Part shown: in pieces, positions 10,205 to 22,289 of the stretch
Position numbering within the stretch: position 1 is the first letter of the stretch
How the letters are laid out: the number at the start of each line of letters is the position of its first letter
Origin: Stictocephala bisonia
Lineage: Eukaryota; Arthropoda; Insecta; Hemiptera; Membracidae
Length of the DNA: 64,000 nt
Assembly (NCBI GenBank): GCA_035578905.1
Contig: JAQJVL010001197.1
Location: forward strand, 1 to 64,000
Direction of reading: 5' to 3'
The notes under the pieces: generated by a model
What the model saw: only the letters and a program-made list of their open reading frames with translations
Databases searched by the model: none
What the model was told of the DNA's origin: nothing
Made by a program: the position numbers and the translations under genes

Positions 10205-12034
10205 TATTTTTCTTGTCATAAATTGTATTTCATGTATCAAATCCAAGGAAATAGAAAAAACTATTAATAACTACGTTATATAGTATTGTTACATAAATGA
10301 TTAAAATCCTGATATCAAAACTATATTACGAAACATTATTAGCACTTCTAAAATTTAATAACATATGTACAATTTTAAACCTAAGAAAATGTGCATCATT
10401 AAAATACAGAAGTTTAATTTTATATTAGATAAGATATAGTATTATCAGAAGACTGACATCCGGCGCTGGAAGTGGATATATTGGCAGTACAAATGTGATG
10501 TGAGTGGAAATTCTGTATGTTCGAATGGGGTTTTGATGTGGCGTGATTGTTAAAATTTTAGAACTAATCTGACGATTGCTATACATTGTTGTTCTGGTAA
10601 TAAAAGATTTGATTTGGTTACAAATATGGTCCCTCCTAGCATGAATTTATTCTAAAAAATCGACGTTTTAGCACTACTAAAATATAATAAATATAATTTC
10701 TGTATAATTTTAAATATGTGATAATGTGCTGCAATAAATTAGAGAAATGCAACTCATGTTTATTGCACAATGAAACAAAAACATAGTTCCACTGACAAAT
10801 ACTTGATATCAACTACTATTTGAATTTTAATATTTGCTGGTGTTTTAATTTAAACTTTTTCAAAATTAGAACAAACTTAGGTTCGTTAATTTTATAAAAA
10901 AGATACGTTAAATATTGGCTCAAAGATTTAACATTTGTATTAAGAAGAAATATTCTAGAAGGCTGACCACTCAAGCTCTCTTGAATTGATAAAACTCTTG
11001 ATAACACTGTTATAAACAGGACATTTGAAACTTCAATTAAAGCGATTTATACTACTTTGCTTTACATATCTGTGTCCATAATTTTAAATATTATTACGTA
11101 CAGCAAACCTAAATTATGTAAACTGAAGTCTCAAGTATTTTTTAATTCTAAGCTAGTGTCATTTTATGTGATGAGCGCCTGGCCATCAATAGTAGGCTAA
11201 GCCCGCATAACATAACTGTAGTCAAGTTGCTTACGTACGCCGTTGCATTTTTTTGCTGGCTGTTACTCGATGCAAAACAACGCTGTCTTAGTTACTGTAC
11301 TTTGAAAAAGAAATACACACATCTTTACTGTTCATCAATTTCTCTTCTAAATGTATGTTTACTTCAATTAAAGAAATTTGTATTGTTTAGTTTTATTTTG
11401 TGCTAGCCCATGCTTCGTGGAATCAAAATATATACTTATTGTTGTTTGGATTGTTCTTTATATACATAGTTTAATGTAACACTTTAGTATAATTGAATAT
11501 TATCTGTTTAAAGTTTTTAGTTGAAGAAATGCCGTAACAAGAGATATTAATGGTCAAAATATTATTGTTAACCGATCAAAATAAAAACAAAACACAGCCC
11601 ATGAGATGGGATGGAGCTTTAAGGCAAATTCGGAAGTAAAAGAGCACAAAGAAACTTCAGAAAAATGTTTCATTGAAACTGGTATTATCATTGCAACGTA
11701 TTTTTGTAGGAAAGGACATTCTAACTCCAAATATACGTTGACTCGGTTGCTGCGGAAAGCTCAAGTCAGCGCGGATCCAACCAGAGGTCAGTTGTTAAGT
11801 AAAAACAAAAATAGCGACAAGCACCCTCCAGAGTAAAAGAATTAATCCCGATAAGCCCATCAAACAATTTTAAACTAAATGGCTCAGATGATAATAGGTG
11901 ATAAATCACAAGGATCTTTCCACCAATGGTATAACCCTCTTCATCATAGCCAGATACAGATAAGTCCGAAGGGAAATAATGTCCTCTGAAAATAGTTTTC
12001 CCAACTATTCTGAATAAGAAAACTGAAATAATTA
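10205..12034. other. AT-rich non-coding DNA
   Basis: No exon or recognisable element is seen. The 76-codon frame at 11606-11836 resembles no family that I know and has no clear splice context. Confidence 0.45.
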
Positions 12035-12915
12035 ATAGGGTAAATGTTGATAGTTTCAATATTGTTGTGGACGAACAACACAGGGATCGGTCGTCGGTAA
12101 AGGTGTGACTTAACACACACTCGAGTAACACCATGGTTACAGGAATTAGCACTGTTAATTATGTTAACCTGTTTATGGGCGAACCACACAAGGATCGGTA
12201 AGGTATATCTGACCGTACACTCTAGTAACACTATTGTTACAGGGATTAACACTGTTAATTATGTTAATTTGGCTGTGGGCCGGTAGTCGATATAGGTCGT
12301 ACTTAATGTACACACTATCAACACTAGGTTTTAAGGATTTAACACTGTTAATTATGTTAATTTGGCTGTGGGCCGGTAGTCGATATAGGTCGTACTTAAT
12401 GTACACACTATCAACACTAGGTTTTAAGGATTTAACACTGTTAATTATGTTAATTTGGCTGTGGACCGGTAGTCGATATAGGTCGTACTTAATATACACA
12501 CTGTCAACACTAGGTTTTAAGGATTTAACACTGTTAATTATGTTAATTTGGTTGTGGACCGGTAGTCGATATAGGTCGTACTTAATATACACACTGTCAA
12601 CACTAGGTTTTAAGGATTTAACACTGTTAATTATGTTAATTTGGTTGTGGACCGGTAGTCGATATAGGTCGTACTTAATATACACACTGTCAACACTAGG
12701 TTTTTAAGGATTTAACACTGTTAATTATGTTAATTTGGTTGTGGACTGGTAGTCGATATAGGTCGTACTTAATATACACACTGTCAACACTAGGTTTTAA
12801 GGATTTAACATTGTTAATTATGTTAATTTGGTTGTGGACTGGTAGTCGATATAGGTCGTACTTAATATACACACTGTCAACACTAGGTTTTAAGGATTTA
12901 ACACTGTTTTTGGAT
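12035..12915. repeat. 93-bp tandem satellite, about seven uniform and two diverged copies
   Basis: The landmarks of each unit are TTAACACTGTTAATTATGTT, GGTAGTCGATATAGGTCGTA and TCAACACTAGGTTTTAAGGA. The leftmost copies (about 12035-12240) are diverged and a little longer; those from 12243 onward are nearly identical. Because 93 is a multiple of 3, both strands show in-frame cyclic peptides. One extra T near 12706 breaks the plus frame, as expected for non-coding DNA. The array stops about 105 bp before an assembly gap. Confidence 0.93.
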
Positions 12916-13020
12916 TTAAATTTAACAATGGATTTGGATTTAACAAGGTTTAGTAATTTCCCAACCCAAATTAAAAATTAACAAATTTATTTAATTTGGT
13001 GGGGGTGAAAAAAAATTTTT

Positions 13021-13120
13021 NNNNNNNNNNNNNNNNNNNNNNNNNNNNNNNNNNNNNNNNNNNNNNNNNNNNNNNNNNNNNNNNNNNNNNNNNNNNNNNN
13101 NNNNNNNNNNNNNNNNNNNN
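13021..13120. other. Assembly gap (100 N)
   Basis: Exactly 100 N, which is often a placeholder for unknown length. It follows the 93-bp satellite and a low-complexity tail, so an assembly break on repeats is likely. Confidence 0.98.
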
Positions 13121-14197
13121 TGTGCTATGAGGCGTTAATCATGACAACTTTGTATCTATCAATATCTGCAACTATATTGTATCCATGTAAAAGGTTTCCA
13201 TCAAAGTTGTTAATGGACAGCTATTATGTATGTAAAATATACACTATACCAATTACTGTATATCCTTAGATTTCCAATCCAAAGCGCAACTGTCTAATTT
13301 ACAGAATCTTAACAGTAAAGTTACAGAACATTTACACTAAATTTATGTTAATATATCTAAAAGTTCATAAGCGTTAAAGTTGTAAAATAAGAATATTTTA
13401 CCTGCAATTAAATAATGAGATCAAATTCAACATTTTTTAAATTTTTATAAAACATAAATCATCTATACATTTGTTATAGGGGTTATTTTTGGTGACGAAT
13501 AACCCAATGGAACTCCTAAGGAGCTTAAAAATTTAATAAAAAAAAATTATTAATAAACTATCAACTTTAGTAGCCTACTTAGAGAGAATAACAAATTGTC
13601 GGTCAGAGTCAACTTTAAGTTGTAGTTATTTATTTGCTTTTACAATGCTTTATTGTAGCAGATGTTGCCAAATACTCGTACAATGAAGCATTTAGCAGGA
13701 AGAACAACTGAACATGCAAATAAAATGTATTTAATATTTATAATAATATTCACAACTACAATTTTTTCTACTGATAGACTTATCTTTCTAAGTCCTACAC
13801 AAAATCTTGCTGAATTCACACTTAATTCATGAAAATCTATGAAAAAACAATTATCAAATAAAAGGCCATCACGATGCAACAGTTACCAAACAACAAAAAA
13901 TAAATTACTCTAAATTAATAAACAATTTTTTAACTAGGACAAAGTAAATATATAATTGTGCTTACATATACAAAATATAAAACAACAAAAATGTAAAATA
14001 TAGATGTATAAACAGCAACAAAAATCTATAAAAATAATAAACTTAACAACACAATAAATAAATTGAGGAACAAAAACTATACAATTATGCTGTAATTAAA
14101 TAATTATAATACGTGCTTCCTAATAACACGTCCAGAGGTGTTTAATCATCATTTATAAGCACTCAACGTTATTATATGTTATTGATTGTTGTTTCAG
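13121..14197. other. AT-rich intron upstream of the first visible Hr51 exon
   Basis: No exon is recognised. The stretch ends in a pyrimidine-rich tract and TTTCAG acceptor at 14192-14197. The preceding exon, which must end with one base of a split Ala codon, is not visible in 1-14197. Confidence 0.6.
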
Positions 14198-14312
14198 CTG
14201 TGCAGAACGAACGTCAACCCCGCAACACGGCCACCATCAGGCCTGAGGCGTTGGTGGACATGGACCACGAGCGGGCGTTGAGGGAGGCCGCTGTCGCCGT
14301 CGGCGTGTTCGG
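14198..14312 (+). CDS. Hr51: Hr51 (NR2E3/PNR-type nuclear receptor), exon: DBD extension and start of hinge (gene partial at 5' end)
   Basis: First visible exon of a nuclear receptor transcription factor of the PNR/NR2E3 group (Drosophila Hr51, unfulfilled; a neuronal developmental regulator in flies). It opens mid-codon (split Ala) and reads VQNERQPRNTATIRPEAL, the stretch directly after the second zinc finger in this family, followed by an acidic, Ala-rich linker. It is bounded by a TTTCAG acceptor and a GTGAGT donor, and ends in the phase that the next exon needs. The zinc-finger DNA-binding exons lie outside the window or in the gap. With the four downstream exons it encodes about 318 residues. 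PNR-group identity is strong; the one-to-one Hr51 name is inferred from this stretch and the C-terminus. Confidence 0.9.
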
Positions 14313-16247
14313 GTGAGTGATCGGCAAGATTGTTGAGGGAGAGAATCTGTATTTTAGCCAATATGTTTGTTTACATTTTTATATCAAATTTAAAACCTTT
14401 TTAATTGTATGGAAATTACCAGTTTGTAGGTGTCTGACCACTTAAGAAACAACATTGATGGTTACGTTCCTTTAAAAGAATCCACTTCCTCTTTACTTCC
14501 CTAAAAGGGAGAATACATCAAGTCCCATGAAATAATCAAGAGACCAACAGTCATATTGTCTTCAATGCATCAAGAAGTATCAGAACAGTGTCAACCAAAA
14601 TTTATTATTTTATCGTAGAAACTATTTCAACTAAGAAATGAACATTAAGCGTTATCAAGTTTTATACACATCGTTCAAAACTGTGTTAAAACAGTGATTG
14701 TAAATCGTAAAATAAAATAAAAGATTTGGTGTATTATTTATCATCTCAAACAAATAATTTTTGTAAAATTATACGGCTGAAACAATAGAAGTGAAAAAAG
14801 GTTCGTTTAGAAATGAAAAATGAAGTCGTTACTACACAATTTCAGAGTCTATTATTATGATAATTATTTGCAATGAATTACAAAAAATACAGATATAACT
14901 TGTCTGTGAGTAATTTTACGTATTATATCAAACTTTTTATAGTTATTTTTACAATTAATTTTTTAAACGCCAATCGCAGAGATATGGAGTGAATATTAGA
15001 GGTGAACGAGTGTAGTCATTATTACTTACTAAGGTCGACTGCTCATCAGAAAGGGCCATTTATTAATAGCTCGATGACCCGGGAAATAAGGGACCTACAG
15101 TTTTACGAGAAGTCCGAACCACATAGTGTTGGTATGATTTTAAGCTAATTGACAATGTAATTTTTTTTGTATAACAATGCTACAACGGTTATTTGTACCA
15201 TGATACATTGGGAAGACAGCGATCCAACTCATTCTTATGGAAGATGACTTACACTGAGCTTCGATCAAGAAGCATTACCCCCCCCCCCCCCACAACATGG
15301 CGCAGTACTTGTCAACCTGAGTTGTGGCGTCTTTAAGTCGTTCGCACGCACAGTGACGCCTGCGCTCCAAGCGCGCCGCTGAGACCCCGTAAGACCTCTA
15401 TTGACTGTGTCAAACGCCTCCACTAAGCCCCACCCAGCCAAACAATTTGATTCCCACCCTCACTCCCGCTTCCTCCCCAACGGTCATCCCTCGGGACCTA
15501 AAGCCGAGTGTTTTGACTCTGCTTTAGGAGACATCTCCCGGCATACCTCTCCCCCCTATCTATCGTAGGGAAGACTAAGTTTCTCTTCACTGCTTTTCGT
15601 TTTGGAACCAAACGTTTTATTCTATAGCTATTTTTTATTAAATATTTGTTAGTTTACGTGTTTGATATCACATAGATTTTCAACTTCACGTGATTTCCAG
15701 TGAACAGTTATTCTAGATGTTTAAATAACATTTCACGTAGATGATCCTTTTTGCAGATTTTCATGCAACATAAGATTTAAAATGTGCGTAATAAATTATA
15801 CGATAAACACTGAAAAATTATGTTGTATCCCTGCAACTGGTAATAGTGTCTATTTTAACAATGTGAAGTAAAAATTTGTTTAATTATTCTACCTTTATTT
15901 GATTGTTATTGATCCCTTATTGAGTAGAGAATGTTTTGAACTTACCATTTTTAGACGCTAAACCAGATTAAGGTGCAGAAGGTGATATTTTAAATGGTTA
16001 CAAGAATCTGATAAATGTGTCGAAAATGTGGTTTATCGATTTTTAATCGCGTAAAATTACAAAAAATATTGTTGAAATATATATTTTTCATAAACAGTTG
16101 GATTAAGCGGTTTGCTACAATTCGGTAAACCTCATTAAACAGCGTGGTAAGCCTTAAGCATAGAAAAATAACAAACAGCGTTTGCAGTGTCTATTAACGT
16201 TCAGAGAAAAATAACATTTATTTATAACTACCTGTCTCTATTAAGGA
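14313..16247. other. Hr51 intron, AT-rich, with a C-rich patch
   Basis: No coding sequence is seen. A C homopolymer at about 15279-15291 begins a GC-richer segment (about 15279-15560) with CpG-containing sequence. It has no recognisable exon and might be regulatory or an old element. Confidence 0.5.
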
Positions 16248-17005
16248 ATGCAGAATTCGAAAAAAATAAGTATCATGTGGGTGAGGAGGAACAACGTTTA
16301 TGAAAGTATCATGTGGGTGAAGAAGATCAACGTTTATGAAAGTATCATGTGGGTGAGGAGGAAGATCAACATTTATGAAAGTATCATGTGGGTGAGGAGG
16401 AAGACCAACGTTTATGAAAGTATCATGTGGGTGAGGAGGAAGACCAACGTTCATGAAAGTATCATGTGGGTGAGGAGGAAGAACAACGTTTATGAAAGTA
16501 TCATGTGGGTGAGGAGGAAGATCAACGTTTATGAAAGTATCATGTGGGTGAGGAGGAAGATCAACGTTTGTGAAAGTATCATGTGGGTGAGGAGGAAGAT
16601 CAACGTTTGTGAAAGTATCACGTGGGTGAGGAAGAACAACGTTTATGAAAGTATCACGTGGGTGAGGAGGAAGAACAACGTTTATGAAAGTATCATGTGG
16701 ATGAGGAGGAAGATCAACGTTTATGAAAGTATCATGTGGGTGAGGAGGAAGAACAACGTTTATGAAAGTATTACGTGGGTGAGGAGGAAGATCGACGCTT
16801 ATGAAAGTATCACGTGGGTGAGGAGGAAGATCAACGTTTATGAAAGTATCACGTGGGTGAGGAGGAAGATCAACGTTTATGAAAGTATCATGTGGGTGAG
16901 GAGGAAGAACAACGTTTATGAAAGTATCATGTGGGTGAGGAGGAAGAACAACGTTTATGAAAGTATTACGTGGGTGAGGAGGAAGATCGACGTTTGTGAA
17001 AGGAC
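16248..17005. repeat. 39-bp minisatellite, about 19 copies, in an Hr51 intron
   Basis: The unit runs AACAACGTTTATGAAAGTAT then CATGTGGGTGAGGAGGAAG, 39 bp. Copies differ by A/T, C/T and G/A changes, and a few lack a GAG triplet. Because 39 is a multiple of 3 the plus strand stays open for 269 codons (16248-17057) as a 13-residue periodic peptide rich in Arg, Lys, Val and Trp. There is no splice linkage to Hr51 and no known domain, so it is annotated as repeat. Confidence 0.93.
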
Positions 17006-19554
17006 TTTTTATTCACCAATAATAGTTCTTCTAAAAAAGCTGACCAAATTTCTTTGAGAAATAGACTATATAACATGGTCCTAAATAATAAGGACCTCTC
17101 TGTGGCTACTGACTGTTGCTTTTATTTACATTTATTAATTAGCTGTAATTATTTGTAAATTACACACTACGAGATATTTACAAATAAATTACTAGACTCA
17201 CAGTATTTTAGCCCTTGAAATTGAACCATTGCTATTTACAATAATTAATGTTACTTAACATACTCGAGTTTGTTTCACACAACATATGCCACTCTATGTG
17301 AACTGTCACTGTCACTTCCACTTCAGGCTGAAGACCGAAGACTCGCACTCCCACTGACACTGACTAATTGGGCGGCATAAAGGTGCCTTGTCATAAGGCG
17401 CCGCTGCAAATTCGGAAGTTTCCAGAGCTGTGAATCTAGATGTGTCTGGATTACCATTTTTGAAGACGCTAATGGTGATTGGAAATCATCACACTAAATA
17501 GGAGCTTCTAGATTGATTGTGAACCGAAAAAATTTGCCGCACTCCACAAAATGGGTGGCGTTCTCAACAGTAAATAACAATGAACTATCTGGATCAAAAC
17601 GCCTTCCAATGTTTAATTCAATTAAAATCATTCTTGCGTAGTTTTATTATTGTATATTACTGAATCAAATACATAACAAAATCTGTGGTGTAATTTTATC
17701 TTGGCTTGTTATATCTATAAGCCTTTTTCAACATAACACAAAGTAATGGTTTTTCATACGTAACCTTGTAGTTTGAACTAAAATAGAGATCAATGCATTT
17801 TTTAGTACGCTTCGTTTTTGGTATAATTATTTCCTCCTCCAGACTTTACAAAACATGAAATAGTGAATAGAGATTAGTCAATACAGAATCCACTTCCAAA
17901 AGTGTGTTGAGAGTTAATGGATTTAACAGAGTCATACTCTGAAGATGGAAAGGCTATTAGTCAAGTAGTGCCATCAAGATCTAGTTATTAAAGGTAATGG
18001 GACATCAGGAGTCTGTACTGAGGATAGGTAACCTATAAAGAACCATACGAGGATAGAAAATCATCTTGGATCCGGTCCTGATATTAGATGGGAGTCTTGT
18101 ACTTAGAATAAACGAAGTACAAAGTATTAAACCATAATCAAGAATCAAATATGCATGTGCCATCAGTAGCCGTGCCCTGGTGCACGATCCATCTGGAGCG
18201 TGTAGGCCTACTTATCAACCAATACCACGTACGTGTATGGGTGGGAATAATAATTGCATACTAGGTTGTGCATTTTATCTAGGCCTATAATGTCAATACA
18301 CGATGCAGACTATATTGACGTACTTCTGAATAAAATCATGATATCAGTTATTCTGATATATCTTAGCTTCCAGTACCGAGCAACATGCTTCTCTCAATGA
18401 AAACCCACAAGGGCACAAGACAGTCGTAGAACTTTGTTCACATTTACCAACAAATATTTATTAAAATTTGGAATGACCAGAGTAATGTATAATTTAGAAT
18501 TCGTACCCACAAATAAATAACGAACAGTGGTCATAAGCCTTCAGGAGTGGTAGATCATAATATATTAATGTGCTACATTCAAGAACCGTATTCGTGAAGT
18601 GGGATCGTGTACTATAAAAAGAGTCTTATATACAGTATAGACTGGTTGGGTGGACCTAAGAGGTTTTATTTTAATTTATGTTTTGTAAAGATGGTTTTCT
18701 CGGTTAGTATAAATTTATTTGTCAGCTCCAAGTTGTGCTCACACCCCCACACAAAATTAAATTCAACATTCACGGGTAGATAAGAGTAATTTACTCGGTA
18801 AATTTTATTGCTATCGTCATACTAATTTGATTTTTGAGTACTAATGATCGATGACTGGATATTGTTGTGGTGACTTGGTCCCGTTCCAGAAGCGAATGAA
18901 CGACTTCTGATAAATGTTCGCTGTCAGGGTGGGTGGCAGAGCTCGGGGCTCAGGTGAGCAATTTGCAGCCACGCCACGTCCCTCCGACTCCATCTACCTC
19001 CCCCCATCACCCCGGCTGACTCTCACATTTGCGATTCTGATGGCACGTATTTTCACTTTATTACGTCTATATAGACGGTGGAGCATGTTTTGGCTTCCTG
19101 ATTACTTACTTCAACCTATAACTTTACTTCAAGTTTGTGCCAAGTCGAAACTAAACATTGCTTTAGTTGAAATATCAAAGTAAGAGTAGAAAGAAATATT
19201 TTGATTTATGTTTAATAGGATATAAATAAAGTCAGTAAACTAAGGAAAGTTAACTGAAGTAACTTCTCTTTTAGATTAATTTGTTGTTAATTTATAAGAC
19301 AGTGAGGTTATGATACAACTACTTATCAATTAACAAATATTTACAATTCATTAGTCCACTAATAAAAGATTGCAAGTAATAATTAAAAATAGATTGTTAT
19401 TGTTAACACATTGATAAGTTAAATAATGATATACTTAGTGTTAAAAACACTATGACTATAATGTGTAAATGCAATTATTATCACACTTCTTCATAGAGGT
19501 GTTTTACGCTATAGTTATCTTCTATTAACTTTCACTGTGTGTTTCAATGTGTAG
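17006..19554. other. Remainder of the Hr51 intron
   Basis: Mostly featureless. A single relict copy of the TACGTGTATGGGTGGG motif lies at about 18229-18244. A GC-richer patch at about 18890-19020 shows no acceptor/donor pair that fits the receptor frame. The intron ends in a CAATGTGTAG acceptor at 19554. Confidence 0.5.
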
Positions 19555-19712
19555 ACCTCCAGTGTCGGTAGCCCTGGGTCTGTCACCCCTGCGGTACCAC
19601 TCGGCCCTCACCTACAACACGACGCCACCTTCACCGCCCCCGTTACCGTCCGCACCACCGCCTCCAGACACCAACGGCAAGAGGGAACCCGACGACAACG
19701 ACAATTCCGAAG
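19555..19712 (+). CDS. Hr51: Hr51 exon: proline-rich hinge
   Basis: This exon continues the receptor from a split Gly codon and adds 52 residues of hinge, with runs of Pro (SPPPLPSAPPPP) followed by an acidic, Asp/Asn-rich end. It is bounded by a TGTGTAG acceptor and a GTGAGA donor and finishes one base into an Asp codon that the next exon completes. The hinge is poorly conserved in nuclear receptors, so assignment rests on the exact phase match on both sides and on its codon-rich, GC-rich composition against an AT-rich intron. It is expected to be a flexible linker between DNA-binding and ligand-binding domains. Confidence 0.85.
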
Positions 19713-20542
19713 GTGAGAACTTGTGTTCATACGTTCTATGTGAGATTTGTAACAGAAGTCCTAACCTCGTCGGTGTAAAAAAATCTAGTTACATAAAAAA
19801 TGTCTTTGAGGCACTAGTGTCAAGAGTTAAGATTTGTAAAGACTTACATTACATATTCTGGAGAGTTAGGGGCTTCGAGAACTTGTATCATATAATTTAG
19901 CCAGGTTGGGAATTTTAAGACCTCCTATTAAATATTACGCTGAGTTTATGGACACAAATCAATTTATTTCTTACTTTTGCGAGGCTGGATATTCTAAGAC
20001 TTGCGTTACATGCTTAGTGAGGCTAGAATATCAAGTACATACAGTCACAACACTTGCATTGCAGCACTGTAAAGCTATCGCGACGATAGCGCTCCAATTA
20101 GCTGGACCGCATAACTACGTTGCATTACCGCTGTATTGCATTATAACTGTAAATAAGTGGAATAATAACAACAGAAAAATCCCATGACGGATTATTAATT
20201 ATCAATAATTTGCCATTTACTAATCACAGTTGTGGATATAAACAGTGCAGACACACACTGCTAAGGGCTGGCAGCTATGACTGGTAGCGTCGTGTTTGTC
20301 GCTAATATAATTGATTTTATACAAATCTAGATTTTCCATCCAATGTTAAATTCTAACTCTAAAAAAATAAGCTGTTTGTGATCCACTGTGGAGCGCTAGT
20401 GTAGTCCCATGTAAATGTAATGCAGTTTAAACCAGCTGTGGTTGTGGGCCTCACTAACTAACTAAATTATAGGCACAAATATTCTTATTATATGGAATAT
20501 CTATTGTAGGTGTACATAATCAAGGGTACTACATACTCCAAC

Positions 20543-21056
20543 TATACGGTTTGCCAGTTTAACTTGAGGCAGACCCAACCTACCTGCAGGCCCATTAGCC
20601 ATCCGGCCGCCGTGACCCACAATCATACTAGTGACGCTTGGGTGAACGCCTCAGTTCAATATTAATACAAACCAAATTTTGTTTTAATACAATTATTCGC
20701 CAGTTTATATTAATAACATCGATGTAACAAACATAACCATTTTCATCCCGTTTAAATCGGACATTTTTTACGGTCTATACAAGTTTTAGATTATTATTAC
20801 GTTTGGTATTTTTATGGCATATAAACCGTAAACAATGTCCGATTTAAGCGGGATGAAAATGGTTATGTTTGTTACATCGATGTTATTAATATAAACTGGC
20901 GAATCATTGTATTAAAACAAAATTTGGTTTGTATTAATATTGAACTGAGGCGTTCACCCAAGCGTCACTAGTATGATTGTGGGTCACGGCGGCCGGATGG
21001 CTAATGGGCCTGCAGGTAGGTTGGGTCTGCCTCAAGTTAAACTGGCAAACCGTATA
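20543..21056. mobile_element. Foldback element with about 230-bp inverted arms
   Basis: The left arm starts TATACGGTTTGCCAGTTTAA and the right arm ends with the inverse, TTAAACTGGCAAACCGTATA. The arms are about 230 bp each with few mismatches, around a loop of roughly 50 bp. There is no ORF of note. The structure is that of a foldback or long-TIR non-autonomous DNA transposon. Arm identity is high, so insertion or gene conversion is relatively recent. It lies in an Hr51 intron. Confidence 0.88.
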
Positions 21057-21059
21057 AGG

Positions 21060-21160
21060 TTGGCAACGATATATCGATATATTAGTATTGAAATTTTCTT
21101 TCGATAATATCGGCCATATCGATATTTTGGTCCGATATATCATATCACTAAATATTAACG
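21060..21160. promoter_or_regulatory. Cluster of TATCGATA-like motifs
   Basis: Directly right of the foldback are several overlapping variants of TATCGATAT (CGATATATCGATAT, TTTCGATAATATCGG, CATATCGATATTTTGG). TATCGATA is the core of the fly DREF-binding element, but the cluster may equally be internal sequence of a larger transposon. The function is a guess. Confidence 0.3.
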
Positions 21161-21561
21161 TTATTCTCCCTACTCAAAATCTTCACGATTCAAAAGAAAA
21201 TTACATTTAAATTGCCTTTCATGCGTACAAAACATGCATTGATACAATAAAGTCACTTTAATTCGTTTTTTACGTGAGGTTAATTCACTTAAATGAAGTT
21301 TATTGTAGACCAGTGGGTGGAACGGGTAAATTCAGTTTTGTGTGAGTTGGCAACACTGACTCTAAAGTGCCTAGCCAGTCGCCTTAAAAACCACTATTAC
21401 ATTATTCTTTTATAATTAACATAACAATGAAAGTTATAATTATTCTTATTTTGATTTTTTTCATACAACCGGACAGATCACTACTTGTTTCGTGTAGATG
21501 AATGTATTCATTTTAACATTCAGTACCTATTCTAAATAGTGACAGTTAGATATGAGTATAT

Positions 21562-22181
21562 TTTTGGACATGACTAAGAGAGACATGACATTCGTCCGTT
21601 TGACGTCATACAAGGTGCGCGTGATACCGTCTTTTTGGACATGACATTCGTCCGTTTGACGTCATACAAGGTGCGCGTGATACCGTCTTTTTGGACATGA
21701 CATTCGTCCGTTTGACGTCATACAAGGTGCGCGTGATACCGTCTTTTTGGACATGACATTCGTCCGTTTGACGTCATACAAGGTGCGCCCCGTCTTTTTG
21801 GACATGACATTCGTCCGTTTGACGTCATACAAGGTGCGCGTGATACCGTCTTTTTGGACATGACATTCGTCCGTTTGACATCATACAAGGTGCGCGTGAT
21901 ACCGTCTTTTTGGACATGACATTCGTCCGTTTGACGTCATACAAGGTGTGCGTGATACCGTCTTTTTGGACATGACATTCGTCCGTTTGACGTCATACAA
22001 GGTGTGCGTGATACCGTCTTTTTGGACATGACATTCGTCCGTTTGACATCATACAAGGTGCGCGTGATACCGTCTTTTTGGACATGACATTCGTCCGTTT
22101 GACGTCATACAAGGTGCGCCCCGTCCTTTTGGACATGACATTCGTCCGTTTGACGTCATACAAGGTGCGCCCCGTCTTTTC
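21562..22181. repeat. 56-bp satellite with a CRE octamer in most copies, in an Hr51 intron
   Basis: Eleven copies carry the landmarks GACATGACATTCGTCCGTTT, then TGACGTCATACAAGGTGCGC, then GTGATACCGTCTTTTTG. The typical unit is 56 bp; three copies are shorter, having lost part of the GCGTGATA segment. Nine copies contain the perfect palindrome TGACGTCA (first at 21601-21608), the consensus cAMP-response element bound by CREB/ATF bZIP proteins; two have TGACATCA. The array ends about 110 bp before the exon at 22290. Whether it is bound is inference. Confidence 0.93.
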
Positions 22182-22289
22182 TAGTTAACGTGGATTAAAG
22201 TACTTTGGAATTGACCTGATTTTGTGATATAGGCTAATTATTTATTGGTACTTGTTAGTTGTAAATATTTACTGTGACGCGTGTTCCAG

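Noticed and set aside
11606..11836. 76-codon frame as a possible small gene or exon
   Set aside because: No homology that I recognise, no consensus splice sites in a useful phase, and AT-rich surroundings.
12173..12981. Plus and minus frames of 84-170 codons over the 93-bp repeat
   Set aside because: Periodic peptide from a satellite; the plus frame is broken by a one-base insertion near 12706, as expected without selection.
1..14197. Search for the zinc-finger (DNA-binding domain) exons of Hr51
   Set aside because: No CxxC...C-rich exon in the required phase was found on the plus strand; it may lie upstream or in the 13021-13120 gap.
19713..20187. Read-through of the Hr51 hinge exon past 19712 and the following frame
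   Set aside because: A consensus GTGAGA donor at 19713 and a perfect phase match to 22290 show this is intron.
20934..21143. Minus frame over the foldback arm
   Set aside because: Lies in the inverted repeat; its mirror on the other arm gives a similar chance frame.
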